The position numbers were made by a program, and so were the translations under genes. A DNA stretch of 64,000 bases, taken from assembly GCF_002080045.1 (NCBI RefSeq), contig NZ_MUIN01000005.1, forward strand, positions 82,362 through 146,361. Direction: 5' to 3'. Source of the DNA: Pseudomonas sp. Bc-h (lineage in GTDB: Bacteria > Pseudomonadota > Gammaproteobacteria > Pseudomonadales > Pseudomonadaceae). The notes under the pieces were generated by a model. The model did no database searches. It was not told the origin of the DNA and saw only the letters and a program-made list of their open reading frames with translations. This document shows, piece by piece, positions 39,835 through 49,057 of the stretch; position 1 is the first letter of the stretch, and every line of letters starts with the position of its first letter.

Positions 39835-41328
39835 ATGAAACCTTCGCTAGTCTTGAGAATGGGCCAGCAGCTGACGATGACACCGCAGCTGCAACAGGCC
39901 ATCCGCTTACTCCAATTGTCGACGCTGGATCTCCAACAGGAAATCCAGGAGGCACTGGAGTCCAATCCCATGCTGGAGCGCCAGGAAGAAGGCGACGACT
40001 TCGATAACGTTGACCCGATGGCCGACAACATCGAGCAAAAGCCCAACCCTGACGTTCAGGAACCGACTTACCAGGAATCCGCCCCCACCGTCGACAATCT
40101 GGAAGACGGCGAGTGGAGTGAGCGCATACCCAATGAACTGCCGGTCGATACCGCCTGGGAAGACATCTACCAGACCAGCGCCAGCAGCCTGCCGAGCAAC
40201 GACGATGACGAATGGGACTTCACTACCCGCACGTCCGTTGGCGAGAGCTTGCAGAGCCATCTGCTGTGGCAGTTGAATCTGGCGCCGATGTCCGACACCG
40301 ATCGCCTGATCGCCGTTACGCTGATCGACTGCATCAACAACCAGGGCTACCTCGACGAGTCCCTTGAAGAACTGCTGGACGCCTTCGACCCGGAGCTCGA
40401 TATCGAGCTGGACGAAATCGAAGCCGTGCTCCATCGCATTCAGCAGTTCGAACCGGCCGGTGTCGGCGCACGCACGCTGAGTGAATGTCTGCTGCTGCAA
40501 TTGCGCCAGTTGCCCGCAAAGACCAAATGGCTTGCCGAAGCTCAGCGCCTGGTCAGCGATTACATTGACCTGCTGGGTAGCCGCGACTACGCGCAACTGA
40601 TGCGCCGCATGAAGCTCAAGGAAGACGACCTGCGCCAGGTCATCGAGTTGGTGCAGAGCCTCAACCCACGCCCGGGTTCGCAGATCGAGTCGAGCGAAGC
40701 CGAATATGTGGTGCCGGACGTGATCGTCCGCAAGGACAACGAACGCTGGCTGGTCGAACTCAATCAGGAGGCCGTACCGCGCCTGCGGGTCAATCCGCAG
40801 TACGCCGGCTTCGTGCGCCGCGCCGACACCAGCGCCGACAACACCTTCATGCGCAACCAGTTGCAGGAAGCACGCTGGTTCATCAAGAGCCTGCAGAGCC
40901 GCAACGAAACCCTGATGAAGGTCGCGACCCAGATCGTCGAACATCAACGAGGTTTCCTTGAGTACGGCGACGAGGCGATGAAGCCGCTGGTACTGCATGA
41001 CATCGCAGAAGCGGTGGGCATGCACGAGTCAACGATCTCGCGGGTGACCACGCAGAAGTTCATGCACACCCCTCGTGGTATTTATGAGCTGAAATACTTC
41101 TTTTCCAGCCACGTCAGCACTTCCGAAGGCGGCGAATGCTCCTCCACGGCCATCCGCGCGATCATCAAAAAACTGGTTGCCGCGGAAAATCAGAAAAAGC
41201 CGTTGAGTGACAGCAAGATCGCTGGTTTACTGGAGGCACAAGGCATTCAAGTGGCCCGTCGCACAGTCGCCAAATACCGCGAATCTCTAGGGATAGCGCC
41301 TTCAAGCGAACGCAAGCGATTGATGTAA
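39835..41328 (+). CDS. rpoN: RNA polymerase sigma-54 factor RpoN
   Basis: A 497-residue sigma factor. The glutamine-rich region I ([31 protein letters not shown]), the acidic region II (about 55-130), the core-binding domain and the C-terminal HTH are all present. The RpoN box [10 protein letters not shown] lies about 15 residues from the end. It directs transcription from -24/-12 promoters for nitrogen, motility and virulence functions. It heads the conserved rpoN-hpf-ptsN-rapZ-ptsO series. Confidence 0.97.
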   Translation: MKPSLVLRMGQQLTMTPQLQQAIRLLQLSTLDLQQEIQEALESNPMLERQEEGDDFDNVDPMADNIEQKPNPDVQEPTYQESAPTVDNLEDGEWSERIPNELPVDTAWEDIYQTSASSLPSNDDDEWDFTTRTSVGESLQSHLLWQLNLAPMSDTDRLIAVTLIDCINNQGYLDESLEELLDAFDPELDIELDEIEAVLHRIQQFEPAGVGARTLSECLLLQLRQLPAKTKWLAEAQRLVSDYIDLLGSRDYAQLMRRMKLKEDDLRQVIELVQSLNPRPGSQIESSEAEYVVPDVIVRKDNERWLVELNQEAVPRLRVNPQYAGFVRRADTSADNTFMRNQLQEARWFIKSLQSRNETLMKVATQIVEHQRGFLEYGDEAMKPLVLHDIAEAVGMHESTISRVTTQKFMHTPRGIYELKYFFSSHVSTSEGGECSSTAIRAIIKKLVAAENQKKPLSDSKIAGLLEAQGIQVARRTVAKYRESLGIAPSSERKRLM

Positions 41329-41405
41329 AGGTCACGAGCCACAGCGTTCCAGTGGCAGGCATCCAAGCCTGCCTCTTAATGCACTGGCAACGAAGGAGAA
41401 GCTGT

Positions 41406-41714
41406 ATGCAAGTCAACATCAGTGGACACCAGCTGGAAGTGACCAAGCCCCTGCGCGAGTACATCGAGCTGAAGCTGAAAAAGCTCGAAGGGCACTTTGA
41501 CAAGATTACCAATGTGCAAGTGACGATGGCCGTCGAGAAACTCAAACAGAAGATCGAGGCCACACTGCATATCCACGGTGGAGAGGTCGTTGCCAATGCG
41601 GAGCATGACGACATGTACGCGGCAATCGACCTGCTCACTGACAAGCTAGACAGACAATTGCTCAAGCATAAGGAAAAGCAGCAAAGCATCCTCAAAGGTG
41701 CGGCAGCTCGCTGA
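41406..41714 (+). CDS. hpf: Ribosome hibernation promoting factor (short HPF)
   Basis: A 102-residue protein of the S30AE family (QVNISGHQLEVTKPLREYIELKLKKLEGHF), lacking the C-terminal domain of long HPF. It stabilises 100S or inactive ribosomes in stationary phase. GAAGGAGAAG precedes the ATG at 41406. It lies downstream of rpoN as in most proteobacteria. Confidence 0.93.
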   Translation: MQVNISGHQLEVTKPLREYIELKLKKLEGHFDKITNVQVTMAVEKLKQKIEATLHIHGGEVVANAEHDDMYAAIDLLTDKLDRQLLKHKEKQQSILKGAAAR

Positions 41715-41726
41715 TACCCCTCATCC

Positions 41727-42191
41727 ATGATCCGACTTGAAAATATCCTGACCCCTGGCCGTTCACTCGTGAACGTGCCAGGCGGCAGTAAAAAAGCTGT
41801 ACTCGAAGAGATTGCCAAGATGATCGGGCAGCAGGTGCCTGAACTTAATCGGCAAACTGTCTATGAAAGCCTCATTGCGCGTGAAAAGCTCGGCTCGACC
41901 GGGTTTGGCAACGGCATCGCCATTCCCCACTGCAGGCTGAAGGGTTGCGACTCCCCCGTCAGCGCAGTACTTCATCTTGAAAAACCGGTGGATTTCGACG
42001 CCATCGACGGCGCCCCGGTCGACCTGCTTTTCGTATTGCTCGTTCCCGAAGCTGCCACTGACGCACACCTTGAGTTGCTGCGCCAGATCGCCAGCATGCT
42101 TGACCGCGCCGAAGTGCGCGCCAGCCTGCGCGGCGCGAAAAGTAGCGATGAGCTGTACAACGTCGTGCTTAACGTTCAGAACGGTCACTGA
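41727..42191 (+). CDS. ptsN: Nitrogen PTS enzyme IIA (PtsN)
   Basis: A 154-residue EIIA-Ntr domain. The phosphorylated histidine is H68 in GIAIPHCRL. It is part of the regulatory PtsP-PtsO-PtsN chain that controls potassium transport, carbon/nitrogen balance and other targets. It lies 12 bases after hpf and two bases before rapZ. Confidence 0.95.
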   Translation: MIRLENILTPGRSLVNVPGGSKKAVLEEIAKMIGQQVPELNRQTVYESLIAREKLGSTGFGNGIAIPHCRLKGCDSPVSAVLHLEKPVDFDAIDGAPVDLLFVLLVPEAATDAHLELLRQIASMLDRAEVRASLRGAKSSDELYNVVLNVQNGH

Positions 42192-42193
42192 TC

Positions 42194-43051
42194 ATGCGCA
42201 TGATCATCGTCAGCGGTCGTTCCGGCTCCGGCAAGAGCACGGCCCTCGATGTTCTTGAAGACAGCGGTTTCTACTGCGTCGATAACCTCCCTGCCGGCCT
42301 GCTCCCCGAGCTCGCCGAGCGTGCACTGATCAATACCGAACTGGCCGAGCCATTGCTTGCGGTGTCGATTGACGCCCGCAACCTGCCAAGCCACCTGACC
42401 CGCTTCCCGCGCATGCTCGAAGAGGTTCGTAGTCGCCACATCCAGTGCGACGTGCTGTTCCTGGATGCCGATGAGTCAACCTTGCTCAAGCGTTTTTCCG
42501 AAACCCGCCGCCGCCACCCGCTGAGCAACACCACGCGCTCGCTGGCCGAAGCCATTCGTGACGAAAAAACCTTGCTCGGACCGATCATCGATCTGGCCGA
42601 CCTGACCATCGACACTACACGCCTGAATCTCTATCAGCTGCGCGACACCCTCAAGCTGCGCCTGCTGAACAAGCCTGAGCCAGGCACGGCCTTCCTGATC
42701 GAGTCTTTCGGCTTCAAACGCGGCATGCCCGTGGACGCCGACCTGGTATTCGACGTTCGCTGCCTGCCCAATCCTTACTGGAAACCGGAGCTTCGTGAAC
42801 AATCAGGGCTTGACCAGCCTGTGGCCGAATACCTGGCCTCGCAGCCGGACGTCGAGGAGATGTTTCAGGATATCTCTTCATACCTGACCAAATGGCTGCC
42901 GCGCTTCGCCGCCAGCAACCGCGCTTATGTCACCATTGCCATTGGCTGCACCGGCGGGCACCACCGCTCCGTCTACCTGACCGAACGCCTGGGTCAGGTC
43001 CTGCAACAATCGCTCAAGAATGTTCAGGTCCGTCACCGCGACCTAAGCTGA
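42194..43051 (+). CDS. rapZ: RNase adapter protein RapZ
   Basis: A 285-residue P-loop protein with Walker [10 protein letters not shown] (8-16) and the C-terminal RNA-binding part around [16 protein letters not shown]. In E. coli RapZ delivers GlmZ sRNA to RNase E; in Pseudomonas its RNA partner is less clear. It lies between ptsN and ptsO. Confidence 0.95.
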   Translation: MRMIIVSGRSGSGKSTALDVLEDSGFYCVDNLPAGLLPELAERALINTELAEPLLAVSIDARNLPSHLTRFPRMLEEVRSRHIQCDVLFLDADESTLLKRFSETRRRHPLSNTTRSLAEAIRDEKTLLGPIIDLADLTIDTTRLNLYQLRDTLKLRLLNKPEPGTAFLIESFGFKRGMPVDADLVFDVRCLPNPYWKPELREQSGLDQPVAEYLASQPDVEEMFQDISSYLTKWLPRFAASNRAYVTIAIGCTGGHHRSVYLTERLGQVLQQSLKNVQVRHRDLS

Positions 43052-43067
43052 AAGGATCCCCAACGCG

Positions 43068-43340
43068 ATGCCCGCTCAACAGATCACCATCATCAACAAG
43101 CTGGGCCTGCACGCCCGCGCCGCTGCCAAGTTCGTTGGTGTTGCCGGCAAATATCCCTGCCAGATCCGCGTCGGCCGCAGCCCGGACAGCATGGTCGACG
43201 GCAAAAGCATCATGGCCGTAATGATGCTGGCCGCCGGCAAGGGAACAGAAATTCATCTGTCCACCGAGGGCGATGACGAAGGCGCAGCGCTCGCGGGCCT
43301 GATCGAACTGATCAATAACAAGTTTGACGAGGGCGAGTGA
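43068..43340 (+). CDS. ptsO: Nitrogen PTS phosphocarrier NPr (PtsO)
   Basis: A 90-residue HPr-like protein with the phosphorylated histidine H15 in NKLGLHARAAAKFV. It transfers phosphate from PtsP to PtsN. It is the last gene of the rpoN series; no clear terminator follows before the diguanylate cyclase gene. Confidence 0.95.
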   Translation: MPAQQITIINKLGLHARAAAKFVGVAGKYPCQIRVGRSPDSMVDGKSIMAVMMLAAGKGTEIHLSTEGDDEGAALAGLIELINNKFDEGE

Positions 43341-43507
43341 TCGCCCTCTACTCGCGCTTGCGGGCACAGTAAATTTCTTGAGTAATTCGACCGGCTTTTC
43401 GCACTCAAAGCCCTGATCGTCAACCAGCCCCCTCAAGCACGGACCAGCTTGGAAACGCTGCTGATACCGATTTTTCAGTAGCCATTACCTTTTGCCAGAG
43501 CTGATCG

Positions 43508-45022
43508 ATGCCACTTTCCGCAGCCCTATCCTCCCCAGAACGTCGGTCCCGGCCGGAGCGGATGCTGATGTCCGGCAGCGTGCTGGCGGTGGTGGCGATT
43601 CTGCTGATTGTCACCTCGCTGCTGATTCGCGAGTACGGGAACGCGACCGAAACGGCGGTGCGTTCGGCCAACAACGTGGTGCAGTTGATTGACGCCGATG
43701 TGCAGCGCAATGCCGACCTTTACGACACCTCACTCAAAGGCATGATTTCCGCCTGGCAGGACCCGGAGGTGCGGTCGATCTCGCCGCAATTGCGCCAGCA
43801 GGTGTTGTTTGATCGCTCGACTGCAGCGCCCTACAAGGGTGATCTGGTGATCATGGATGAGACGGGCGCGATCGTGGCCGACTCCGTGTCTATCATCCCC
43901 AGAGAGGACAACTTTTCCGACCGGCCCAGCTTCGCCAGACACCGCGAAAGCGCATCTCTGGATCTACTCGTAGACGGACCGTTCAAGGCGCGCTGGGGAT
44001 TCAAGGATTGGTGCATCAGTTTCAGCCGCCGCATCCCCTCGCCTGATGGGAAATTCGTCGGTGTCGCCAGTGCCTCCATGCGACTTTCATACTTCAAACG
44101 CCTCCTCAGAACGCTCGACGTCGGCCAGGGCAGCACCGTCGGCCTGGTGACCACCGAAGGCCTGCTGTTGGCGCGACAGCCCGATCCGGGAAATCAGGAC
44201 TACATTGGCAGGGACTTCAGCCGCCTGCCCAACTTTCAGCGGATTCTCAAGGAAATCAATGGCAGCTTCAGCGCCACCTCAGACCTCGATGGCATTCAGC
44301 GCCTCTACACATTTTCCCGCGTAGGAGACCTGCCGCTGATCGTGGTCATCACGCAGTCGAGGGACGAGGTCTACGCCGTCTGGAAGCGCAACGCACTATT
44401 GGTGGCGAGCGCAACCGGAGTTCTCTGCCTGGGTATTCTCTGGCTGTCCTATCTGCTCGGCAAGCAGTTGCGTTTGCGCTTTCAGGCCGAGCGAGAGCTG
44501 GCCGAACTGGCCTCGACAGACGGCTTGACCGGGTTGGCCAATCGACGTCATCTTGATTACGTGATGAAGCAGGAATGGTCACGCGGCATACGCTCAGGGA
44601 AATCGCTATCGCTGCTCATGATCGATGTCGACCACTTCAAGGCGTTCAATGATCGCCACGGGCACCACGGCGGCGACGTCGCATTGCGCAATGTTGCGCG
44701 GACGCTGGCTGCATCCATTCGCCGACCAGGCGATTTGGCCGCACGTTACGGTGGGGAGGAGTTTTTAGTGGTGTTGCCGGAAACCGATCTACAGGGCGCT
44801 CGCGTCATCGCGGAAAAAATCAGGGTAGCCATCGAAGCGCTTCCACCCTTCGCCGGGGATCGGCAATCTGTCACGGTCAGTATCGGTATCGCCTGCCAGC
44901 GGCCAGCTTCCGGGCTCAAGCCATCACAGCTGTTCGATGACGCAGACAAAGCGCTTTATCAAGCCAAGCGCAATGGGCGCAATCGCGTCGAGCTCGCTGT
45001 CGAGCACGTTATCCAGACGTAA
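43508..45022 (+). CDS. Membrane diguanylate cyclase with a periplasmic dCache-type sensor and GGDEF domain
   Basis: A 504-residue protein. Membrane helices lie at about residues 24-44 and 297-318. The 250-residue periplasmic part between them resembles a dCache/PDC sensor (KGDLVIMDETGAIVADS, GKFVGVASASMRLSYF). The cytoplasmic GGDEF domain (about 335-500) has an intact active site GGEEF and an RPGD I-site five residues before it. It should therefore make c-di-GMP with product inhibition. The signal is unknown. The ribosome-binding site is weak. A strong terminator follows. Confidence 0.88.
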   Translation: MPLSAALSSPERRSRPERMLMSGSVLAVVAILLIVTSLLIREYGNATETAVRSANNVVQLIDADVQRNADLYDTSLKGMISAWQDPEVRSISPQLRQQVLFDRSTAAPYKGDLVIMDETGAIVADSVSIIPREDNFSDRPSFARHRESASLDLLVDGPFKARWGFKDWCISFSRRIPSPDGKFVGVASASMRLSYFKRLLRTLDVGQGSTVGLVTTEGLLLARQPDPGNQDYIGRDFSRLPNFQRILKEINGSFSATSDLDGIQRLYTFSRVGDLPLIVVITQSRDEVYAVWKRNALLVASATGVLCLGILWLSYLLGKQLRLRFQAERELAELASTDGLTGLANRRHLDYVMKQEWSRGIRSGKSLSLLMIDVDHFKAFNDRHGHHGGDVALRNVARTLAASIRRPGDLAARYGGEEFLVVLPETDLQGARVIAEKIRVAIEALPPFAGDRQSVTVSIGIACQRPASGLKPSQLFDDADKALYQAKRNGRNRVELAVEHVIQT

Positions 45023-45050
45023 AAAAACGCCAGACTGGCTGGCGTTTTTT
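45022..45050. terminator. Bidirectional terminator after the diguanylate cyclase gene
   Basis: AAAAAACGCCAG and CTGGCGTTTTTT pair around ACTGG. It overlaps the stop codon region and also serves the convergent gene at 45069. Confidence 0.88.
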
Positions 45051-45068
45051 CACTTAAGAACGGGCTGA

Positions 45069-45539
45069 TCAGCTCGCTCTACGCACGCTGTCACGCAGTG
45101 CTTTGACTTTGTCGTGGTTGGCCTGGACACCGGTCAACTGGCGTTGAATCAGGGTCACAACATTGGCAGGCAAGCCTTTTTCGACGGCCTTCTGCTGTGC
45201 GTCTTTGTAAGCCTTGAGCGCATGGTCTTCACCGCGCTCTACTTCATTCAGTACGGCCTCATCGCTTTTGCCGGTGACCGCCGCTTTCAGTTCGACCCAC
45301 ATGCGATGCACCGCACCGCTTGCGCTGGAAGAGTCTTCCGGATCGCCGCCCAGTGCACGCACTTCGGCTTGAAGCTCACGCACGGCTGTTGCGCATTCTG
45401 AAGAACGAGAAAGGAAGTACGCTTTGATCTCAGGGTTCTTGATGTCTTCGGCGCTGGTGTGAAAACCTTTCTCGCCGTCTTTGCTGGTTTCGATCAGATC
45501 ATTCAGTACCGAAACCGCTTCTTTGTTGATATCTGTCAT
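45069..45539 (-). CDS. PA2169-family four-helix-bundle protein (DUF2383)
   Basis: A 156-residue, probably cytoplasmic protein. The DUF2383 domain covers about residues 5-115 (NKEAVSVLNDLIETSKDGEKGFHTSAEDI; ELQAEVRALGGDPEDSSSASG; ERGEDHALKAYKDA) with a ferritin-like helical pattern and conserved Glu/His. Relatives are stress- or stationary-phase-associated; the function is unknown. It appears monocistronic and convergent with the diguanylate cyclase gene. Confidence 0.82.
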   Translation of the reverse strand: MTDINKEAVSVLNDLIETSKDGEKGFHTSAEDIKNPEIKAYFLSRSSECATAVRELQAEVRALGGDPEDSSSASGAVHRMWVELKAAVTGKSDEAVLNEVERGEDHALKAYKDAQQKAVEKGLPANVVTLIQRQLTGVQANHDKVKALRDSVRRAS

Positions 45540-45773
45540 TTTGCTATTCCTTTCTGGCAGGTTGATCGAAAGAGTTGAGTCACGAAAACATTCGATAGAG
45601 TAACTATTGCACCCCGCATGCCAGCTTTTTGCATCAGATAATATCTTTATTTATCAATAGGTTATATTTAGCAAGAGACAGTTCCATCTCGCTTTATGCA
45701 TGATCTGCAGGTTGGCGCACATGCAGAATGCACGTATCTTCCAAGTTCATTAAAAACGACCAACGGCGGCAGC
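45540..45773. other. AT-rich intergenic region
   Basis: A 234-base gene-free stretch. The part at about 45600-45680 is much more AT-rich than the rest of the window (ATAATATCTTTATTTATC). It probably holds divergent promoters; no clear -35/-10 pair was assigned. Confidence 0.4.
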
Positions 45774-46037
45774 ATGAATCCAGAGAAACTCAAACTTCTG
45801 GTCACTCGAGAAATGCCCTACGGCAAATACAAGGGGCGCCTGCTGGCCGATTTGCCGGGGGATTACCTGAACTGGTTTGCCCGCAAGGGATTCCCAACCG
45901 GAGAGCTGGGCAGCCTTCTCGCACTAATGCATGAGATAGATCACAACGGTCTTTCAGCACTGCTCGATCCACTGCGCACGCGGCCACGCGAACCCCTGCG
46001 TGAAAGCGCTCTGAAAACGCCTATTCGCTTTTCTTGA
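45774..46037 (+). CDS. DUF3820 family protein
   Basis: An 87-residue protein with the DUF3820 core MPYGKYKGRLLADLPGDYLNWFARKGFPTGELGSLLALMHEI. Relatives are annotated as putative quorum-sensing-regulated virulence factors; the molecular function is not established. The ATG at 45774 puts the core near the N-terminus; an upstream in-frame ATG (45696) adds an unconserved segment. The aminotransferase gene starts 13 bases after its stop, so the two are probably co-transcribed. Confidence 0.78.
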   Translation: MNPEKLKLLVTREMPYGKYKGRLLADLPGDYLNWFARKGFPTGELGSLLALMHEIDHNGLSALLDPLRTRPREPLRESALKTPIRFS

Positions 46038-46050
46038 ATTTACCGACCGA

Positions 46051-47268
46051 ATGAGTGGCCTGATGACCAGTGTTCAAACTGCTGTAACGGATTCTGCAAT
46101 CGAACGAGCCCGGGATGAGGCGTTCTGGCGAAACGTCGCCGGCCAATACGACGTGGAACCGGGGCCCATCAACTTTGAACACGGCTATTTCGGGCGCATG
46201 ACCCGAGAAGTGCTGAAAACCTACGAACACCATTTGGCCTACGTCAATCGCAGCAATTCGGTGTACGTGCGCCAGCGCTTCGATACCGACGACAGCGAAA
46301 TCATCCGCGCCGATCTGGCCGGGCTTCTGGAAGTCTCTGCGCAGGAAATTGCGCTCACCCGCTGCGCGTCGGAATCCCTGCAATCGCTGATCCGCAATTA
46401 CAACGGCCTGCAGCCCGGCGATCAGGTGTTGATCAGCGATCTGGACTACAACAGTGTGCAGACTGCCATGCGCTGGCTGGGGAAAAATCGCGGGGTCGAA
46501 ATCATCGAAATAACCCACGCACATCCAGCAAGCTACGACTCGCTGCTTCAAACCTATCGTGACGTTTTTGCTGCACATCCCCGGCTCAAGTTGATGGCAC
46601 TGACCCACGTCACCCACCGCACCGGGTTGGTAATGCCAGTTCGGGCCATCGCGGCGGCAGCAGCAGAGCACGGGATTGACGTCATCCTCGATGGCGCCCA
46701 TGCCTTGGGGCAGCTGGATTTCAATCTTTGCGAGCTGGGCGTCGCCTTCGCGGGGTTCAATCTGCAGAAATGGATGGGCGCGCCGTTAAGCCTTGGGTTT
46801 ATTTATGTGAAGCGGGATCGGATATCCGCGATAGATCCGGACATGGGTGACAGGCGCTACGCCCGCGACGACATCCTGGGCCTCGCCCCTTATGGCACAC
46901 CCAATATTCCGGCACTGATGACGCTGCCCAAGGTCTTCGCCGAACATCGCGAGATCGGGGGCTCAGCAGTGAAGGGGGCGCGTCTGGCGTATCTGCGGGA
47001 TCTCTGGGTTCGCGAAACTCGCCAGATAGAAGGCATCGACGTGCTCACCCCGGATGATCCCCGCCTCTACTGCGGCATCACCTCATTTCGCTTCAGTCGT
47101 CACGCTGATCAGCAGCGCATGACCCAGCAGCTACTGGATGAGCACGGCATCTTTGCGGTGGCACGAGACGGATCGGCGTGCGGACCTTGCATCCGCATCA
47201 CGCCAGGCTTCATCACTTCTGCCGATGACGTCGCAAGGCTGACCGAAGCCCTGCGGGCGTTGGCGTGA
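46051..47268 (+). CDS. Class V aminotransferase-fold PLP enzyme (isopenicillin-N-epimerase-like)
   Basis: A 405-residue fold-type I PLP enzyme. The PLP-ring aspartate is in VILDGAHALGQ, and the Schiff-base lysine in AGFNLQKWMGAPLSLGFIYV. LTRCASESLQSLI and ALTHVTHRTGLVMPV complete the cofactor pocket. Overall it resembles CefD-type epimerase/cysteine-desulfurase relatives rather than NifS/IscS, because no mobile cysteine loop is evident. Substrate unknown. No signal peptide. It follows the DUF3820 gene. Confidence 0.82.
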   Translation: MSGLMTSVQTAVTDSAIERARDEAFWRNVAGQYDVEPGPINFEHGYFGRMTREVLKTYEHHLAYVNRSNSVYVRQRFDTDDSEIIRADLAGLLEVSAQEIALTRCASESLQSLIRNYNGLQPGDQVLISDLDYNSVQTAMRWLGKNRGVEIIEITHAHPASYDSLLQTYRDVFAAHPRLKLMALTHVTHRTGLVMPVRAIAAAAAEHGIDVILDGAHALGQLDFNLCELGVAFAGFNLQKWMGAPLSLGFIYVKRDRISAIDPDMGDRRYARDDILGLAPYGTPNIPALMTLPKVFAEHREIGGSAVKGARLAYLRDLWVRETRQIEGIDVLTPDDPRLYCGITSFRFSRHADQQRMTQQLLDEHGIFAVARDGSACGPCIRITPGFITSADDVARLTEALRALA

Positions 47269-47645
47269 TTGGCGCAGTGCGATGAGCTGTAGCAAAAAAT
47301 GCGATGCCCCTTGGGAGGGGCGCCGCCAAAGCTTCATGAAAAGCGAACTACAAAGGAGCGATAAAGATACCCGGGCGAATTGGAGCCAATGCGGTACATA
47401 TTTATCGCCCTCAAATTTATCTTTATTACCCTCAAAAAAAGGGCAAAAAAAACGGCGTTCCCGACCAAGGAACACCGTCAAACAGCCATGCAACAACGAC
47501 TTCTGTAGCGGCGCCCCAAGGCGCTGAATTCATCATCTGACGATGATTAGACCACCCCCGTCATGAACGGGAGCTGTCGGAGATCAACCCGCGGGGCGCG
47601 TGAAGCAATTCTTTTAATCAAACAGCTTCATTCAATCAAACAGCT
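47269..47645. other. Gene-free 377-base spacer between the aminotransferase gene and eda
   Basis: No gene was recognised. It contains the eda terminator (47443-47478), a short ATCATC/GATGAT hairpin near 47535, and part of an 18-base tandem duplication at the eda end. Confidence 0.6.
47443..47478 (-). terminator. Intrinsic terminator of the eda unit, 170 bases downstream
   Basis: On the minus strand ACGGTGTTCC pairs with GGAACGCCGT (one mismatch), followed by seven T residues. The distance from the eda stop implies a long 3' untranslated region. Confidence 0.75.
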
Positions 47646-47651
47646 TCAGTC
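47616..47651 (-). repeat. 18-base tandem duplication spanning the eda stop codon
   Basis: AATCAAACAGCTTCATTC and AATCAAACAGCTTCAGTC lie side by side and differ at one base. The copy nearest the gene contains the eda stop; the other carries a second TGA. Confidence 0.85.
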
Positions 47652-48320
47652 GAACAGCGCGATCGCTTCGGCAGTCGCTTCAGTGATTCGACCCCAGTCA
47701 CCATTCTTGACCCAGGCGTTGTCGATCATCCAGGTACCGCCGACGCACATCACGTTCGGCAGGGCCATATAACTTTTCAGATTGGCCGCGCTGACGCCGC
47801 CAGTAGGGCAGAAACGCACTTCCGGGAATGGACCGCCCAGCGCCTTGATCGCGCCGACGCCGCCGCTGATCTCGGCCGGGAACAGCTTGAACCGGCGGTA
47901 GCCCAGTGCATAACCGATCATGATCTCCGAGGCACTGCTGATACCTGGCAGCAGCGGCAGTTCGCTCTGCGCGCCAGCTTCCAGCAGATCCTGAGTGCTG
48001 CCTGGGGTGACGATGAATTGCGAGCCGGCTTCTTCCGCCGCCTTGAGCATGTTGCGGTCCAGAATGGTGCCAGCACCGACACACAGTTCAGGACGCGCAT
48101 CACGCAGGATGCGGATGGCTTTCAGGCCGAATTCGGAGCGCAGGGTAATTTCCAGCGCGTTCAGGCCGCCTGCCGCCAGCGCGTCGGCCAGGGGCAGCAC
48201 GTCCTGTTCGCGTGCGATGGTGATGACCGGCAGAATCTTTGCTTTTTTGCAGAGTTCGTCGATCTGGGCAATCTTGCTCGCCATGCTATTCAACGGCTGT
48301 TTCACTTGGGTATTTTCCAT
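47646..48320 (-). CDS. eda: 2-keto-3-deoxy-6-phosphogluconate aldolase
   Basis: A 224-residue class I aldolase. The active-site glutamate is in NALEITLRSEFG, and the Schiff-base lysine in GYRRFKLFPAEISGG. It splits KDPG into pyruvate and glyceraldehyde-3-phosphate, completing the Entner-Doudoroff path. The ATG at 48320 follows AAGGATC; an ATG nine codons upstream is possible. It is last in zwf-pgl-eda. Confidence 0.95.
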   Translation of the reverse strand: MENTQVKQPLNSMASKIAQIDELCKKAKILPVITIAREQDVLPLADALAAGGLNALEITLRSEFGLKAIRILRDARPELCVGAGTILDRNMLKAAEEAGSQFIVTPGSTQDLLEAGAQSELPLLPGISSASEIMIGYALGYRRFKLFPAEISGGVGAIKALGGPFPEVRFCPTGGVSAANLKSYMALPNVMCVGGTWMIDNAWVKNGDWGRITEATAEAIALFD

Positions 48321-48337
48321 GGCGGCTGATCCTTTGC

Positions 48338-49057
48338 TTATGGGCACCAGTAGATCTCTAAAGACGGGTTAAGGAACGCACGGACCGGCATTTCGGCGAG
48401 ATCATCGCCTGCCAGCGCCTTGCGCAGGGTTTCCAGTTTTGCCTGCCCGGAAACGGACAGGATCGGTGTCGTTGCCGACGCCAACAGGGAACGCGTCATG
48501 GTCAGACGCTGATGAGGGATGCTCGGTGCCAACATCGGAAGGCAACGGCGATCGCTGTCCAGATCCAGCGCCTCGGCAAGATTCGGGCTGTCAGGGAACA
48601 GCGACGCAGTGTGGCCGTCATCCCCCATGCCCAGCACCAGGACGTCAATCTTCGGCAGTTCTTTCAACGCTTCATCCGTGGCTGCCGCTGCTTCGTCCAG
48701 CGTCGTGGTCGGGCGATACAGGCTGAAAAAACCCGCCTCGGCCGCCGGGCCTTGAAACAGGAATCGCTTGAGCAGGCCGGCATTACTGTCGGCGTGCTCG
48801 GTCGGCACCCAGCGTTCATCGGCCAGGCTAATGACGACCTTCGACCACTGGATCGGTTTCTGCGCCAGCACCTGGAAGAACGCCACCGGGCTCTTGCCGC
48901 CAGACACCACCAGCGTCGCGACGCCGTGTGCATTGTTTTCGATGGCCGCGCTCAAACGCTCGGCCACATGGTCCGCCAGCGCATTGGCCAAGAGTTCGGG
49001 GTTATCGAATTCCGAGGTTTTCAGACCAGCCGGAAATTCAAGTTCACATATCGCCAT
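48338..49057 (-). CDS. pgl: 6-phosphogluconolactonase
   Basis: A 239-residue enzyme of the DevB/SOL type. [34 protein letters not shown] and [17 protein letters not shown] are the family blocks. It hydrolyses 6-phosphogluconolactone. The ATG at 49057, preceded by GGGAGG, makes a 14-base overlap with the zwf end; a longer frame lies within zwf. Confidence 0.94.
   Translation of the reverse strand: MAICELEFPAGLKTSEFDNPELLANALADHVAERLSAAIENNAHGVATLVVSGGKSPVAFFQVLAQKPIQWSKVVISLADERWVPTEHADSNAGLLKRFLFQGPAAEAGFFSLYRPTTTLDEAAAATDEALKELPKIDVLVLGMGDDGHTASLFPDSPNLAEALDLDSDRRCLPMLAPSIPHQRLTMTRSLLASATTPILSVSGQAKLETLRKALAGDDLAEMPVRAFLNPSLEIYWCP

Noticed and set aside
47282..47527. 81-codon open frame in the aminotransferase-eda spacer
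   Set aside because: No ribosome-binding site, lysine-rich low-complexity translation, and it runs through the eda terminator.
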